DNA from: JBBSOK01 sp965219125
Lineage (GTDB): Bacteria > Bacteroidota > Bacteroidia > Flavobacteriales > Flavobacteriaceae
Direction: 5' to 3'
NCBI GenBank assembly: GCA_965219125.1
Contig: CBDCMO010000002.1
Location: 310,001 to 374,000, forward strand
DNA length: 64,000 nucleotides
Position 1 is the stretch's first letter. Every line of letters starts with the position of its first letter. The translations under genes were made by a program, and so were the position numbers. The notes beneath the pieces are model-generated. The model saw nothing but the letters and a program-made list of their open reading frames with translations. It was not told the DNA's origin and made no database searches. Of this stretch, positions 43,511 to 51,951 are shown in pieces.

Positions 43511-46237
43511 TTACAAACGCTTATCCGGCTCACGGCGTTTATCGTATTTAATATCGCTAAGAACGGAAGATTTTATACCGATAAAGAAATACCAAGCCGT
43601 GTTAATGCTGCCAATTGGGGTCCAGTTAAAGCTCATTTGCCAACTTTCCAAATCTCGCTGAAACCTAAATTGGGTTAATGTAACACCTTTGTTTTTAAAG
43701 TCATAACCCGAAGAAACCCCTACAGTCCAACGCGGCGCAAGTTCAAGATTGCTACTAAACATTAGTGATTGTGAGGAAATTTCATTTTGCCTTGTCGCGT
43801 TGGAATATGACATTGTGTAAGCTAACGTTAAATCCCACGGAATTTTATAATTATACCATTCAAGATTGGTTTTTTCCGCCTTGTTCGCATCGCTTTCTTC
43901 ATCGTAAATTTGGCCGTCATAAATATCTGTATTGTTTCCAAAAAGATCGTCGGGCCTTCCACCGTTTCTAAAAGTATCGTTATCAAGTCTGTCTAAATCT
44001 CTTGAATTTCCTTCAAAATCGCGACTGCTAAAATTGTAATTCATACTTATATTGGCATTTGTTAACCTAAATAAGCTTCCGCCGTTATTAATATTGAATT
44101 TATCAATTTTCACGTTATCGTTACTCAATGCATACGGATCTAACGTTCCGCTGAAGTTAAAATCCAATTTCGGAATTATTGGAATACCGCCTGTAAATTG
44201 CAGAGGATTAAAGCGAAGTGAATCTCCAGCCAAATTATATCCCGAAGAAAAATTAAGATTGTTCAGTAAAATTATTTTTTTAGGTTCTGTTTTTGTCGTA
44301 TCGCTATCTCTAACTTTTGCTTCCAATGTATTGCTTAGCGAAAAGCCAATATTACTTGAGTAAACTTTTCCCGGAGCACCGTACAATGTTCCCTCAAAAC
44401 GGGAATATTCCACAACTTCGTCATTGATTTGATTATTAGCTGAAACAATTTTATATGAATCATAATATTGGTTAAACCCAGGATTTATATTATAACTAAC
44501 CGAAGGCCTCATTACATGCCTAATTGCCTGTATTTTTTTGTCCGCACCAAGATTGAATAAACCATAAACCGTTGTGCCCAAACTTGTACTAAAGTTATAG
44601 GTGCGATAGCTATCAAAGCCAGGAACCGTATCAGTAATTACCCTGCCTGGCGTATTTCCTAACTCTTGTTGGTATCTTTTGCTGAATGTTTTCAACACCC
44701 AAGTCTCCTTGTAGTTTGTTCCTGCGGAAGCGCTTAAATATTTAAGAATTTTAAAATTGGTACTTATAGGTATGTTATGTTGTGCTCCAATTTGTGCATT
44801 ATTAAACATTTCTGGCTTAAAGAAAAGACTGTCGGTTGTATTTATTCGGTCTTCCGCGGTAAGATCATATTGAAAATTTATATTTTCTATTATCCCTTTT
44901 TTGGTTCCCGTACTTGGCGCAAACGGAAATACACGCGAAACACTTGTACTAACATTTGGCAAAGACATTGTAATTTGCTTGGATTGTGAATTTTGTGAAT
45001 GCGTTAATGCAACTGTTGTGTTTACCTGCGGCTCACCTTCAAATGTTTTTGAATAGGATATTGAAGAGCTTAAATTGTTAACCAAAGCGCTGGCATTGTT
45101 GGTCTGGTTTATAGATTCTTGAAAATACCTACTACTCCCCAAATTTACCGAAGCCGAAAATCGTGAACTAGGATTGCTTTTTGCATCTTGCGTATGGCTC
45201 CAACGTAAGTTATAAACGGACGATTGACTAAAGTCTGGAAAACCTCTTTCGCTATTTATGAGGTTTTCATACCGAAAGCTCAAATTTCCCCTGTATTGAT
45301 ATTTTACAACATAACTTGATTCGGCTCTAAGACCGTAACTTCCATTTGTATAATAATCGCCTAAAAAAGTTAAATCCAGATAATCGTTCACCGCAAAATA
45401 ATAACCACCATTTTGAAAGAAGAAACCACGGTTACTTTCTTGCCCAATACTTGGCAAAATGAAGCCTGAAGTCCTATCTTCAGTTAACGGAAAATATGCG
45501 AAAGGCAAACCAATAGGAGTAGGCACATCGGCAATATACATATTGGTAAGTCCTGTAACAATTTTCTTCTTCGGAACAAATTTCGCTTTTCGCGTATAAA
45601 AATAATATTCCGGATCCTCAATATTTTTTGAGGTAGTAAAACGAACGTTTTTCAAAAAGTAAACCGAATCGTTTTCTTTTTTAGATACTTCCGCCTTAAA
45701 GCGAAATCCTTCCTGTTCGCCTCGCGAGTTATAAATTAAAGCTTTTTTGCTATCATAATTAAAACGAATACTGTCAGGATTTACAGTATTTGTTCCCTGC
45801 ACAAAAACGGGCAATTGAGAATAGATGCCCGCACTATCAATGCCTTTTGCGTAAACTTCCTTTTTATTATAATCCAAAATAATGAGGCCGGCGTTTATTT
45901 TCATATCGCCATAAACTATGTAAGCTTGGTTATACATATAAACCTTACTTTCCTTTTTATTTATTAGCACATAATCTTCGCCATAATATTGAACAACGTC
46001 GGTCAAAAATTCTTTTTCAGTCTTTATACTGTCCGTTTTTACGGTGTCTTGGGCAATCTCAGAAGTTTCTTCAAGTTGCTCTTTTATGTTAACTTCCAAC
46101 GTGTCAACTTTTTGTGTGGTAGGAAAATCTACCTTGTTTTTGGTTGGCGGATCTTGTGCATACATAACAGAACTGCAAAATAGCAGAATTGTTAAGAAGA
46201 TTGTTAAGTAATGCCTTTGTTTATGAAATGCGACCAC
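43511..46237 (-). CDS. LptD-like LPS-assembly outer-membrane protein
   Basis: 908 residues. A hydrophobic N-terminal signal (LTIFLTILLFCSSVMYAQ) precedes an OstA-like jellyroll (about 70-230, with DYVLINKKESKVYMYNQAYIVYGDMKINA), then a large beta-barrel rich in aromatic strands. LPTPIGLPFAYFPLTEDRTSGF-like text marks the LptD family in Bacteroidota. It inserts lipopolysaccharide into the outer leaflet. The protein is longer than E. coli LptD and lacks an obvious cysteine set for disulphide control. It is divergent from the cell-wall amidase gene across an inverted repeat. Confidence 0.88.
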   Translation of the reverse strand: MVAFHKQRHYLTIFLTILLFCSSVMYAQDPPTKNKVDFPTTQKVDTLEVNIKEQLEETSEIAQDTVKTDSIKTEKEFLTDVVQYYGEDYVLINKKESKVYMYNQAYIVYGDMKINAGLIILDYNKKEVYAKGIDSAGIYSQLPVFVQGTNTVNPDSIRFNYDSKKALIYNSRGEQEGFRFKAEVSKKENDSVYFLKNVRFTTSKNIEDPEYYFYTRKAKFVPKKKIVTGLTNMYIADVPTPIGLPFAYFPLTEDRTSGFILPSIGQESNRGFFFQNGGYYFAVNDYLDLTFLGDYYTNGSYGLRAESSYVVKYQYRGNLSFRYENLINSERGFPDFSQSSVYNLRWSHTQDAKSNPSSRFSASVNLGSSRYFQESINQTNNASALVNNLSSSISYSKTFEGEPQVNTTVALTHSQNSQSKQITMSLPNVSTSVSRVFPFAPSTGTKKGIIENINFQYDLTAEDRINTTDSLFFKPEMFNNAQIGAQHNIPISTNFKILKYLSASAGTNYKETWVLKTFSKRYQQELGNTPGRVITDTVPGFDSYRTYNFSTSLGTTVYGLFNLGADKKIQAIRHVMRPSVSYNINPGFNQYYDSYKIVSANNQINDEVVEYSRFEGTLYGAPGKVYSSNIGFSLSNTLEAKVRDSDTTKTEPKKIILLNNLNFSSGYNLAGDSLRFNPLQFTGGIPIIPKLDFNFSGTLDPYALSNDNVKIDKFNINNGGSLFRLTNANISMNYNFSSRDFEGNSRDLDRLDNDTFRNGGRPDDLFGNNTDIYDGQIYDEESDANKAEKTNLEWYNYKIPWDLTLAYTMSYSNATRQNEISSQSLMFSSNLELAPRWTVGVSSGYDFKNKGVTLTQFRFQRDLESWQMSFNWTPIGSINTAWYFFIGIKSSVLSDIKYDKRREPDKRL

Positions 46238-46257
46238 GCTTTAATTTACTAATTTTG

Positions 46258-46286
46258 GCTTAGTTTTTGGAACGCCAAAACTAAGC
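46258..46286. repeat. Inverted repeat between lptD and the amidase gene
   Basis: GCTTAGTTTTTGG-AACG-CCAAAACTAAGC, a 12-bp stem with one unpaired T, is followed on the plus strand by a T-rich run. It lies 20-50 bases upstream of lptD and about 70 bases upstream of the amidase. It could be a terminator of antisense RNA or a shared operator. Confidence 0.55.
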
Positions 46287-46357
46287 ATATTTTTTTGGCT
46301 ATCTTTTTATAAATTCAAATTTTAAAATAACAACGTTTTAATACGTTATAAGTATAT

Positions 46358-47512
46358 ATGAAGCATATTAATTTTTCGACAATGGTTAAAAATAGAAAAA
46401 TTTTATTAGTGGTTACTTGTGTTGCTATAATAGTAGGTTTTTCTTCTTTCAAAAAATTTGAAAATAAACCTCCCAAACAATTTATAGTAGTTCTGGATGC
46501 TGGCCACGGTGGTCACGATAGTGGTAATAGAGGAAATGGATTTTTCGAAAAAGACATTGTTTTGGATGTAACATTGCAAGTAGGAAAATTACTTGAAGAA
46601 CAGAAAGATATAAATGTAGTATATACGCGTAAGACAGACGTTTTTATAGATTTGTACAGAAGAGGGCCAATAGCAAATGAAGTAGATGCAGATATTTTTG
46701 TCTCCATTCATTGTAATTCTCATAATTCTCAAGCTAAAGGTGTAGAAAGTTGGGTTATGGGTATTGACAAATCTGGCAAGAATATGGAGACCGCCAAAAA
46801 AGAGAACGAGGTTATTTTCTTGGAAAATAACTATCAAGAAAAATATGCAGGTTTCGATCCAAACTCGCCCGAATCTCTAATTGGGATGTCTTTAATGCAG
46901 GAAGAATATTTAGATCAAAGCATATTATTGGCTGGCTTAATTCAAAATAATTTGGTGAATAATTTAAAAAGAACAGATCGCTCTGTAAAATCGGGACCGT
47001 TTTGGGTTTTGCACAGCAGCTATATGCCAAGCGTTTTAGTTGAATTAGGTTTTTTAACCAATAATGTTGAAGGACCTTACGTAAATTCAGCTAAAGGCAG
47101 AAGTGAATTAGCCGAACAAATTGTGAACGGAATTCTATCGTATAAAAAGAATATTGCCAACGCTACCGAAGATTCGCAAAATCCGGTAATTACAAAAGAA
47201 GAAATTAAAAAAGCTATAGAAGAAACTCCGGAAGTTGTTTATGATGATGTAGTTTTTAAAGTACAACTAGCCGCAAGTTCTAAGAAAATTGATTTAAAAC
47301 CGAAAAATTTTAAAGGTTTAAAAGATACCGATAGAGAAAAAGATGGCGGCTTGTATCGCTATTACTACGGTAAAACATCAGATTACAATGAAATTGAATT
47401 AATGAAAAAATTCGCACAGGAAAAAGGATATTCAACAGCATTTGTGGTTGCCTTTAAAAATGGGAAGAAAATAGCTGTGACCGATGTGTTAAAAACAAAA
47501 CCTAATAAATAA
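46358..47512 (+). CDS. N-acetylmuramoyl-L-alanine amidase (Amidase_3)
   Basis: 384 residues; ATG 46382 is an alternative start just before the membrane segment (ILLVVTCVAIIVGFSSF). The catalytic domain (about 40-270) has the zinc ligands in VLDAGHGGHDSGN, Glu in FFEKDIVLDV and His in DIFVSIHCNSHN, plus the late SVLVELGFLTN. It cleaves the amide bond between muramic acid and the stem peptide. The C-terminal ~100 residues (FKVQLAASSKKIDLK onwards) resemble a SPOR-like domain that would target septal peptidoglycan. The gene is followed by the MCE gene on the same strand. Confidence 0.93.
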   Translation: MKHINFSTMVKNRKILLVVTCVAIIVGFSSFKKFENKPPKQFIVVLDAGHGGHDSGNRGNGFFEKDIVLDVTLQVGKLLEEQKDINVVYTRKTDVFIDLYRRGPIANEVDADIFVSIHCNSHNSQAKGVESWVMGIDKSGKNMETAKKENEVIFLENNYQEKYAGFDPNSPESLIGMSLMQEEYLDQSILLAGLIQNNLVNNLKRTDRSVKSGPFWVLHSSYMPSVLVELGFLTNNVEGPYVNSAKGRSELAEQIVNGILSYKKNIANATEDSQNPVITKEEIKKAIEETPEVVYDDVVFKVQLAASSKKIDLKPKNFKGLKDTDREKDGGLYRYYYGKTSDYNEIELMKKFAQEKGYSTAFVVAFKNGKKIAVTDVLKTKPNK

Positions 47513-47565
47513 GTATTTTTTATATTTATCACTTAAATTTGTTCAAATTCTAAAAAAAATATTCT

Positions 47566-48516
47566 TTGAAGCTATCTAGAGAAGTAAAAACCGGAATCCT
47601 TGCCTTGGGTGCAATTCTGTTATTCATATTTGGTTACAGTTACCTAAAAGGCACCAATCTTTTAGAAAAAACCCGAACGTTCTATGTTAAGTATGACAAT
47701 GTTGAAGGTTTGGCAAAATCTGCCGCCGTTACCATAAATGGTTTAACTGTTGGTAAAGTGCAGGATATTGAATTTGAAAATAATAAAGGTGGGCTCGTAG
47801 TAAAATTTTCTTTGGAAGATGACTTCGAATTTTCTAAAAACAGTACTGTTAGAATTTATTCAAGTGGTTTAATTGGCGGAAAATCATTAGGCATATTTCC
47901 TGAATATGATAGAACCAATCAAGCAAAATCTGGAGATACGCTGCAAGGTGATATTGAAGATAGTATGCTCGCGGCGGTTTCAAAAGCGCTGGGACCTTTA
48001 GAAAAGAAGGTGAATAATACACTAGCAACTGTTGATACTTTATTGTTAAGTGTTACGGATATTGTTGATGAAGAGACACGCCAAAATTTAAAAGACGCAA
48101 TTTTAAACTTGAATAAGACTTTAAATTCTTTTGCTGGGGTATCAGAAAAACTTAACGGTATTTTAGCCAACAACAATCAAAAATTAGATAGAACCTTTAC
48201 AAATCTTGATGTTATGGCAGATAATTTTGCCAAACTTTCAGATTCTTTGGCACAACTGCAAACCGGAAAATTGGTTACAGATATGCAGGATGTAATTGCA
48301 AAATTTGACAAAGTAGCAAATGGTCTTGAAAATGGAAAAGGTAGTGCAGGAAAACTTTTAAAGGATGATGCTCTTTATAATAATCTTGAAGCAGCTTCAA
48401 AACAAGCAGAAGAGCTAATACAAGATCTTAAATTGCATCCAAAAAGGTATGTAAATATTTCAATTTTTGGCAAAAAGGCAAAACCTTACGAAAAGCCAGA
48501 AGACAGTTTGCTATAA
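47566..48516 (+). CDS. MlaD/MCE-family lipid-transport protein
   Basis: 316 residues read from TTG 47566; no ATG or GTG is available upstream of the membrane segment (ILALGAILLFIFGYSYL). The MCE domain (about 37-115) has FYVKYDNVEGLAKSAAVTIN, VGKVQDIEF and the YSSGLIGGKSLGIFPEY strand. A long helical tail follows, as in MlaD-type ring proteins that shuttle phospholipids between membranes. ATPase and permease partners are not in the window. It ends three bases before the Fe-S protein gene, perhaps by chance of packing. Confidence 0.92.
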   Translation: MKLSREVKTGILALGAILLFIFGYSYLKGTNLLEKTRTFYVKYDNVEGLAKSAAVTINGLTVGKVQDIEFENNKGGLVVKFSLEDDFEFSKNSTVRIYSSGLIGGKSLGIFPEYDRTNQAKSGDTLQGDIEDSMLAAVSKALGPLEKKVNNTLATVDTLLLSVTDIVDEETRQNLKDAILNLNKTLNSFAGVSEKLNGILANNNQKLDRTFTNLDVMADNFAKLSDSLAQLQTGKLVTDMQDVIAKFDKVANGLENGKGSAGKLLKDDALYNNLEAASKQAEELIQDLKLHPKRYVNISIFGKKAKPYEKPEDSLL

Positions 48517-48519
48517 TCC

Positions 48520-49845
48520 ATGCAGTATATTCCAAACATGCTATTTTTAATCGTACTTGCCGCAGGCGTTGGGTATTTTACAATCAATATCCGAAAAGTT
48601 ATACGTAACATTAAATTAGGACACAAAGTTTCTGACCGCGATCATACTTCGGAACGTTGGGGAAATGTTTTCAAAATTGCTTTGGGACAATCTAAAATGG
48701 TTATACGTCCAATTCCTGGTTTACTGCACATTATTGTTTACGCCGGTTTTATCATTATTAATATCGAAGTTTTAGAAATAATAATCGACGGTCTTTTTGG
48801 CACACATCGCATATTTTCTACAGTTTTACCAGCTTCCCTGTATAATTTTTTAATTGCTTCTTTTGAAATATTGGCGCTACTAGTCCTTGTAAGTGTGATT
48901 CTATTTTGGACAAGAAGAAATATTCAGAAATTAAAAAGATTTTGGGCCAATGAAATGAAAGGTTGGCCAAAAAGTGATGGTAACAATATTCTATATTTTG
49001 AAATGGTATTAATGATACTTTTCTTAACAATGAATGCCGCCGACCAAAATCTGCAACTTGTAAATGAGCATTATGCTGCGGCAGGAAGTTATCCTATTAG
49101 TGGTTTTCTCGCTTTTTTATTTCAAAATGTTTCGGAAAGTAGTCTTATTTTGATTGAAAGAGGCGCTTGGTGGTTACATATTATCGGAATTTTAATCTTT
49201 TTAAATTATTTATACTTTTCAAAGCATTTACATATAATGCTGGCGTTCCCAAATGTTTACTTCGGAAAAATTGAGCCAAAAGGTAAATTCAAAAATCTTG
49301 AAGCCGTTACAAATGAAGTAAAATTAATGATGGACCCGTCCGCAAATCCATACGCCGCACCGTCAGAAGTCGCAGAAGCTCCCGCAAAGTTTGGAGCAAG
49401 CGATGTGATGGATTTAAATCAAATTCAATTGTTAAACGCTTACACCTGCACAGAATGTGGGCGTTGTACTAGTGAATGTCCCGCGAATATAACGGGTAAA
49501 AAACTTTCGCCAAGAAAGATAATGATGGATACGCGTGATAGGCTTGAGGAAATCGGGAAAAACATTAATAAGAACGGCGAATACATTCCAGATGGAAAGC
49601 AATTGTTGGATGATTATATTACTCGAGAAGAATTATGGGCTTGTACTTCTTGTAACGCTTGCGTTCAGGCTTGTCCAGTTAGTATAGATCCGCTCAGCAT
49701 CATAATGGATATGCGGCAATATTTGGTAATGGAACAAAGTGCTGCCCCAACAGAACTTAATGGTGCAATGACCAATATCGAAAATAATGGCGCACCTTGG
49801 CCGTACAACCAAATGGATAGGCTTAATTGGAAGAATGAAAATTAG
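48520..49845 (+). CDS. Membrane-bound [4Fe-4S] dicluster protein (HdrC/respiratory-type)
   Basis: 441 residues. About five membrane helices occupy residues 1-250 (for example LLHIIVYAGFIIINIEVLEII and WWLHIIGILIFLNYLYF, with histidines that may bind haem). A soluble part then carries two cluster motifs, CTECGRCTSECPANI and CTSCNACVQACPVSI. This resembles the electron-transfer subunits of heterodisulfide-reductase-like complexes. The matching CCG-domain subunit is at 50470. Together they could link quinones to a soluble electron donor or acceptor; the partner is unknown. Confidence 0.9.
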   Translation: MQYIPNMLFLIVLAAGVGYFTINIRKVIRNIKLGHKVSDRDHTSERWGNVFKIALGQSKMVIRPIPGLLHIIVYAGFIIINIEVLEIIIDGLFGTHRIFSTVLPASLYNFLIASFEILALLVLVSVILFWTRRNIQKLKRFWANEMKGWPKSDGNNILYFEMVLMILFLTMNAADQNLQLVNEHYAAAGSYPISGFLAFLFQNVSESSLILIERGAWWLHIIGILIFLNYLYFSKHLHIMLAFPNVYFGKIEPKGKFKNLEAVTNEVKLMMDPSANPYAAPSEVAEAPAKFGASDVMDLNQIQLLNAYTCTECGRCTSECPANITGKKLSPRKIMMDTRDRLEEIGKNINKNGEYIPDGKQLLDDYITREELWACTSCNACVQACPVSIDPLSIIMDMRQYLVMEQSAAPTELNGAMTNIENNGAPWPYNQMDRLNWKNEN

Positions 49846-49856
49846 GGCTTCGGTAC

Positions 49857-49879
49857 GATTTCGCCGAAAGGGTGAAATC
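49857..49879. repeat. Intergenic hairpin after the Fe-S gene
   Basis: GATTTCGCC-GAAAG-GGTGAAATC, a 9-bp stem with one G-T pair, lies 12 bases past the stop. No T-run follows. The surrounding sequence looks like a short dispersed intergenic repeat of flavobacteria. Confidence 0.45.
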
Positions 49880-50017
49880 ACTCAGCTACCTCTGCTTTTA
49901 CAGTTTTTATTTAATTTTTGAATATTCAAAAGTTTGAAAAGATTAAAATTTTATTCGGACCGAAACATAGACATTTTAAAAATTTTTTCGCAAAACAAGA
50001 AACTAGAAACAACCCTG

Positions 50018-50452
50018 ATGAACAAAAACGAAGCTGAAAAATTGTTGCACGAAAAAGTTGAAGGAGGAGCTCACGTAAGTCCAGTTTTACCAAAAGGTGT
50101 TAAAAATTATTTGATAGATATAGATGGTACAATTTGCGATGACATTCCAAATGAGGAACCAGAAAGAATGCTCACCGCAGCAGTATATCCGGACGCGCTG
50201 AAAACCTGCAATAATTGGTACGAGCAAGGCCATTTAATTTGTTTCTTTACTTCACGAACGGAATTACACAGAGATTACACGGAAACTTGGTTGAAAAAAC
50301 ACGGTTTTAAATATCATTCATTATTAATGGGAAAACCGCGTGGTGGAAATTATCATTGGATAGATAACCATTTGGTAAAAGCTACACGTTACAAAGGCAA
50401 ATTTACCGAGTTGGTTGAAAAGGAAGTTACAATTGAAGTTTTTAAAGATTAA
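50018..50452 (+). CDS. HAD-superfamily phosphatase-like protein
   Basis: 144 residues from ATG 50018. The frame is open 28 codons upstream, but the conserved start MNKNEAEKLLHEKVEGGAHV begins here. HAD motif I is YLIDIDGTICDD (two aspartates and DGT), motif II is ICFFTSRTE and a later lysine/acidic region is GGNYHWIDNHLVKATRY. It is a small, cap-less HAD hydrolase; relatives are often mislabelled phosphoheptose isomerase. The substrate is unknown. It lies between the two iron-sulfur genes, which suggests shared transcription. Confidence 0.82.
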   Translation: MNKNEAEKLLHEKVEGGAHVSPVLPKGVKNYLIDIDGTICDDIPNEEPERMLTAAVYPDALKTCNNWYEQGHLICFFTSRTELHRDYTETWLKKHGFKYHSLLMGKPRGGNYHWIDNHLVKATRYKGKFTELVEKEVTIEVFKD

Positions 50453-50469
50453 ATTTAAAGAAAGTAAAA

Positions 50470-51264
50470 ATGATGGCTGAAGCAATAAAAGTACCAACAA
50501 TGGCTGAATATATGGCAGAAGGTAAATCGCCCGAAGTTTTATTTTGGGTGGGTTGCGCCGGTAGTTTTGATGATAGGGCGAAAAAAATTACAAAAGCTTT
50601 TGTAAAGATTTTGAATGCGGCAAAAATAGACTTTGCAGTTCTTGGCACGGAAGAAAGTTGCACGGGCGATCCCGCAAAACGGGCTGGAAACGAATTTTTG
50701 TTCCAAATGCAGGCAATGGGAAATATTGAAATTTTAAATAGTTATGATGTTAAAAAAATTGTAACTGCTTGTCCGCATTGTTTTAACACCATCAAAAATG
50801 AATATCCTGAATTAGGCGGTAAATACGAAGTCGTCCATCATACCCAATTCTTAAAATCGTTGTTGGAAGATGGAAGGCTTAAAGTTGAAGGCGGAAAATT
50901 CAAAGGAAAAAAAATAACCTTTCACGATCCGTGTTATTTGGGCAGAGCAAATGGAGAATATGAAGCTCCGCGAGAATTGCTTCAAAAATTGGAAGTTGAA
51001 TTGGTGGAAATGAAACGCTGCAAAACTCGCGGATTATGCTGCGGCGCTGGCGGTGCACAAATGTTTAAGGATGCAGAACCTGGCAATAAAGAAGTAAATA
51101 TTGAACGTACAGAAGAAGCTTTGGAAATTAAACCCGAAATAATTGCTGCAGGCTGCCCATTCTGCAACACAATGCTTACAGATGGTGTAAAAGCAAAACA
51201 TGCAGAGGGCGAAGTGAAAGTAATGGACGTGGCCGAAATGATTGCGAGTGCGCAAGATCTTTAA
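50470..51264 (+). CDS. CCG-domain Fe-S protein (HdrB/GlpC/LutA-like)
   Basis: 264 residues. Two cysteine-rich CCG modules are visible. The first has WVGCAGSFDDR and TACPHCFNTIKNEYP; the second has FHDPCYLGRANGEYE, GLCCGAGGAQMF and GCPFCNTMLTDG. Such modules bind noncubane or cubane [4Fe-4S] clusters in HdrB, GlpC and LutA. With the membrane protein at 48520 it would form a two-subunit electron-transfer unit. It is soluble, with no signal peptide. An alternative ATG one codon in cannot be excluded. Confidence 0.92.
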   Translation: MMAEAIKVPTMAEYMAEGKSPEVLFWVGCAGSFDDRAKKITKAFVKILNAAKIDFAVLGTEESCTGDPAKRAGNEFLFQMQAMGNIEILNSYDVKKIVTACPHCFNTIKNEYPELGGKYEVVHHTQFLKSLLEDGRLKVEGGKFKGKKITFHDPCYLGRANGEYEAPRELLQKLEVELVEMKRCKTRGLCCGAGGAQMFKDAEPGNKEVNIERTEEALEIKPEIIAAGCPFCNTMLTDGVKAKHAEGEVKVMDVAEMIASAQDL

Positions 51265-51363
51265 ATGGTTTTCAACTAATATTTTCTGATGAAGAGTCTG
51301 AAATGATTTTAATTTCTTTTACTATCGTCGTGATTATCTCATTATTAGAGAACAAATAAATAT

Positions 51364-51846
51364 ATGCTGACAGATTTTAATAGCCTTCCAAATGATTCAC
51401 GAGTTTGGATATATCAGGCAAATAGAAAAATGAGTGATGAGGAGGTTGCTTCCATAATTCCAGAGATTGAAGTATTTCTTGAAAAATGGACAGCACACCG
51501 CGCCAATCTTGAAGCCGGTTATCTTTTAAAGTACAATCGTTTTATAATCTTCGGATTAAATCAGGAAAATGCATCTGCTTCCGGTTGTAGTATTGATGCT
51601 TCGGTTCATTTTATTCAATCGCTTGAAACAAAATTGGGAATTGATTTAATGGATAAAATGAATGTCACCTTTTATGTTGGAGAATTCATTGCCTATAAAA
51701 CATTAGCCGATTTCAGAAAAATGGCCAAAGATAAATCGGTTTCTTCAAATACAATCGTCTTTAACAATCTTGTAAATAATAAGGAAGAATTTCTTGAAAA
51801 CTGGGAAGTTCAGGCAAGCGATAGTTGGCATAATCGTTTTTTATAA
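51364..51846 (+). CDS. Conserved flavobacterial protein, often mislabelled 'ABC transporter ATPase'
   Basis: 160 residues. The features NDSRVWIYQANRK at the start, a KYNRFIIFGLNQENASASGCSIDAS segment and ASDSWHNRF at the end are shared across Flavobacteriaceae. There is no Walker A, Walker B or ABC signature, so the common database name does not fit. The GCSIDAS motif with its invariant-looking Cys, and the conserved Trp residues, hint at an enzyme or redox protein, but nothing fixes a function. The gene stands alone after the Fe-S module. Confidence 0.85.
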   Translation: MLTDFNSLPNDSRVWIYQANRKMSDEEVASIIPEIEVFLEKWTAHRANLEAGYLLKYNRFIIFGLNQENASASGCSIDASVHFIQSLETKLGIDLMDKMNVTFYVGEFIAYKTLADFRKMAKDKSVSSNTIVFNNLVNNKEEFLENWEVQASDSWHNRFL

Positions 51847-51951
51847 AAGTTTTATAATTAGTTCGTCATTAATTCGTTCAAATACTACTTGCAAACCCTT
51901 TCTACAATCAAATCGTATATATTTTAAAATTCAAAAGAATAAAAATTCAGT

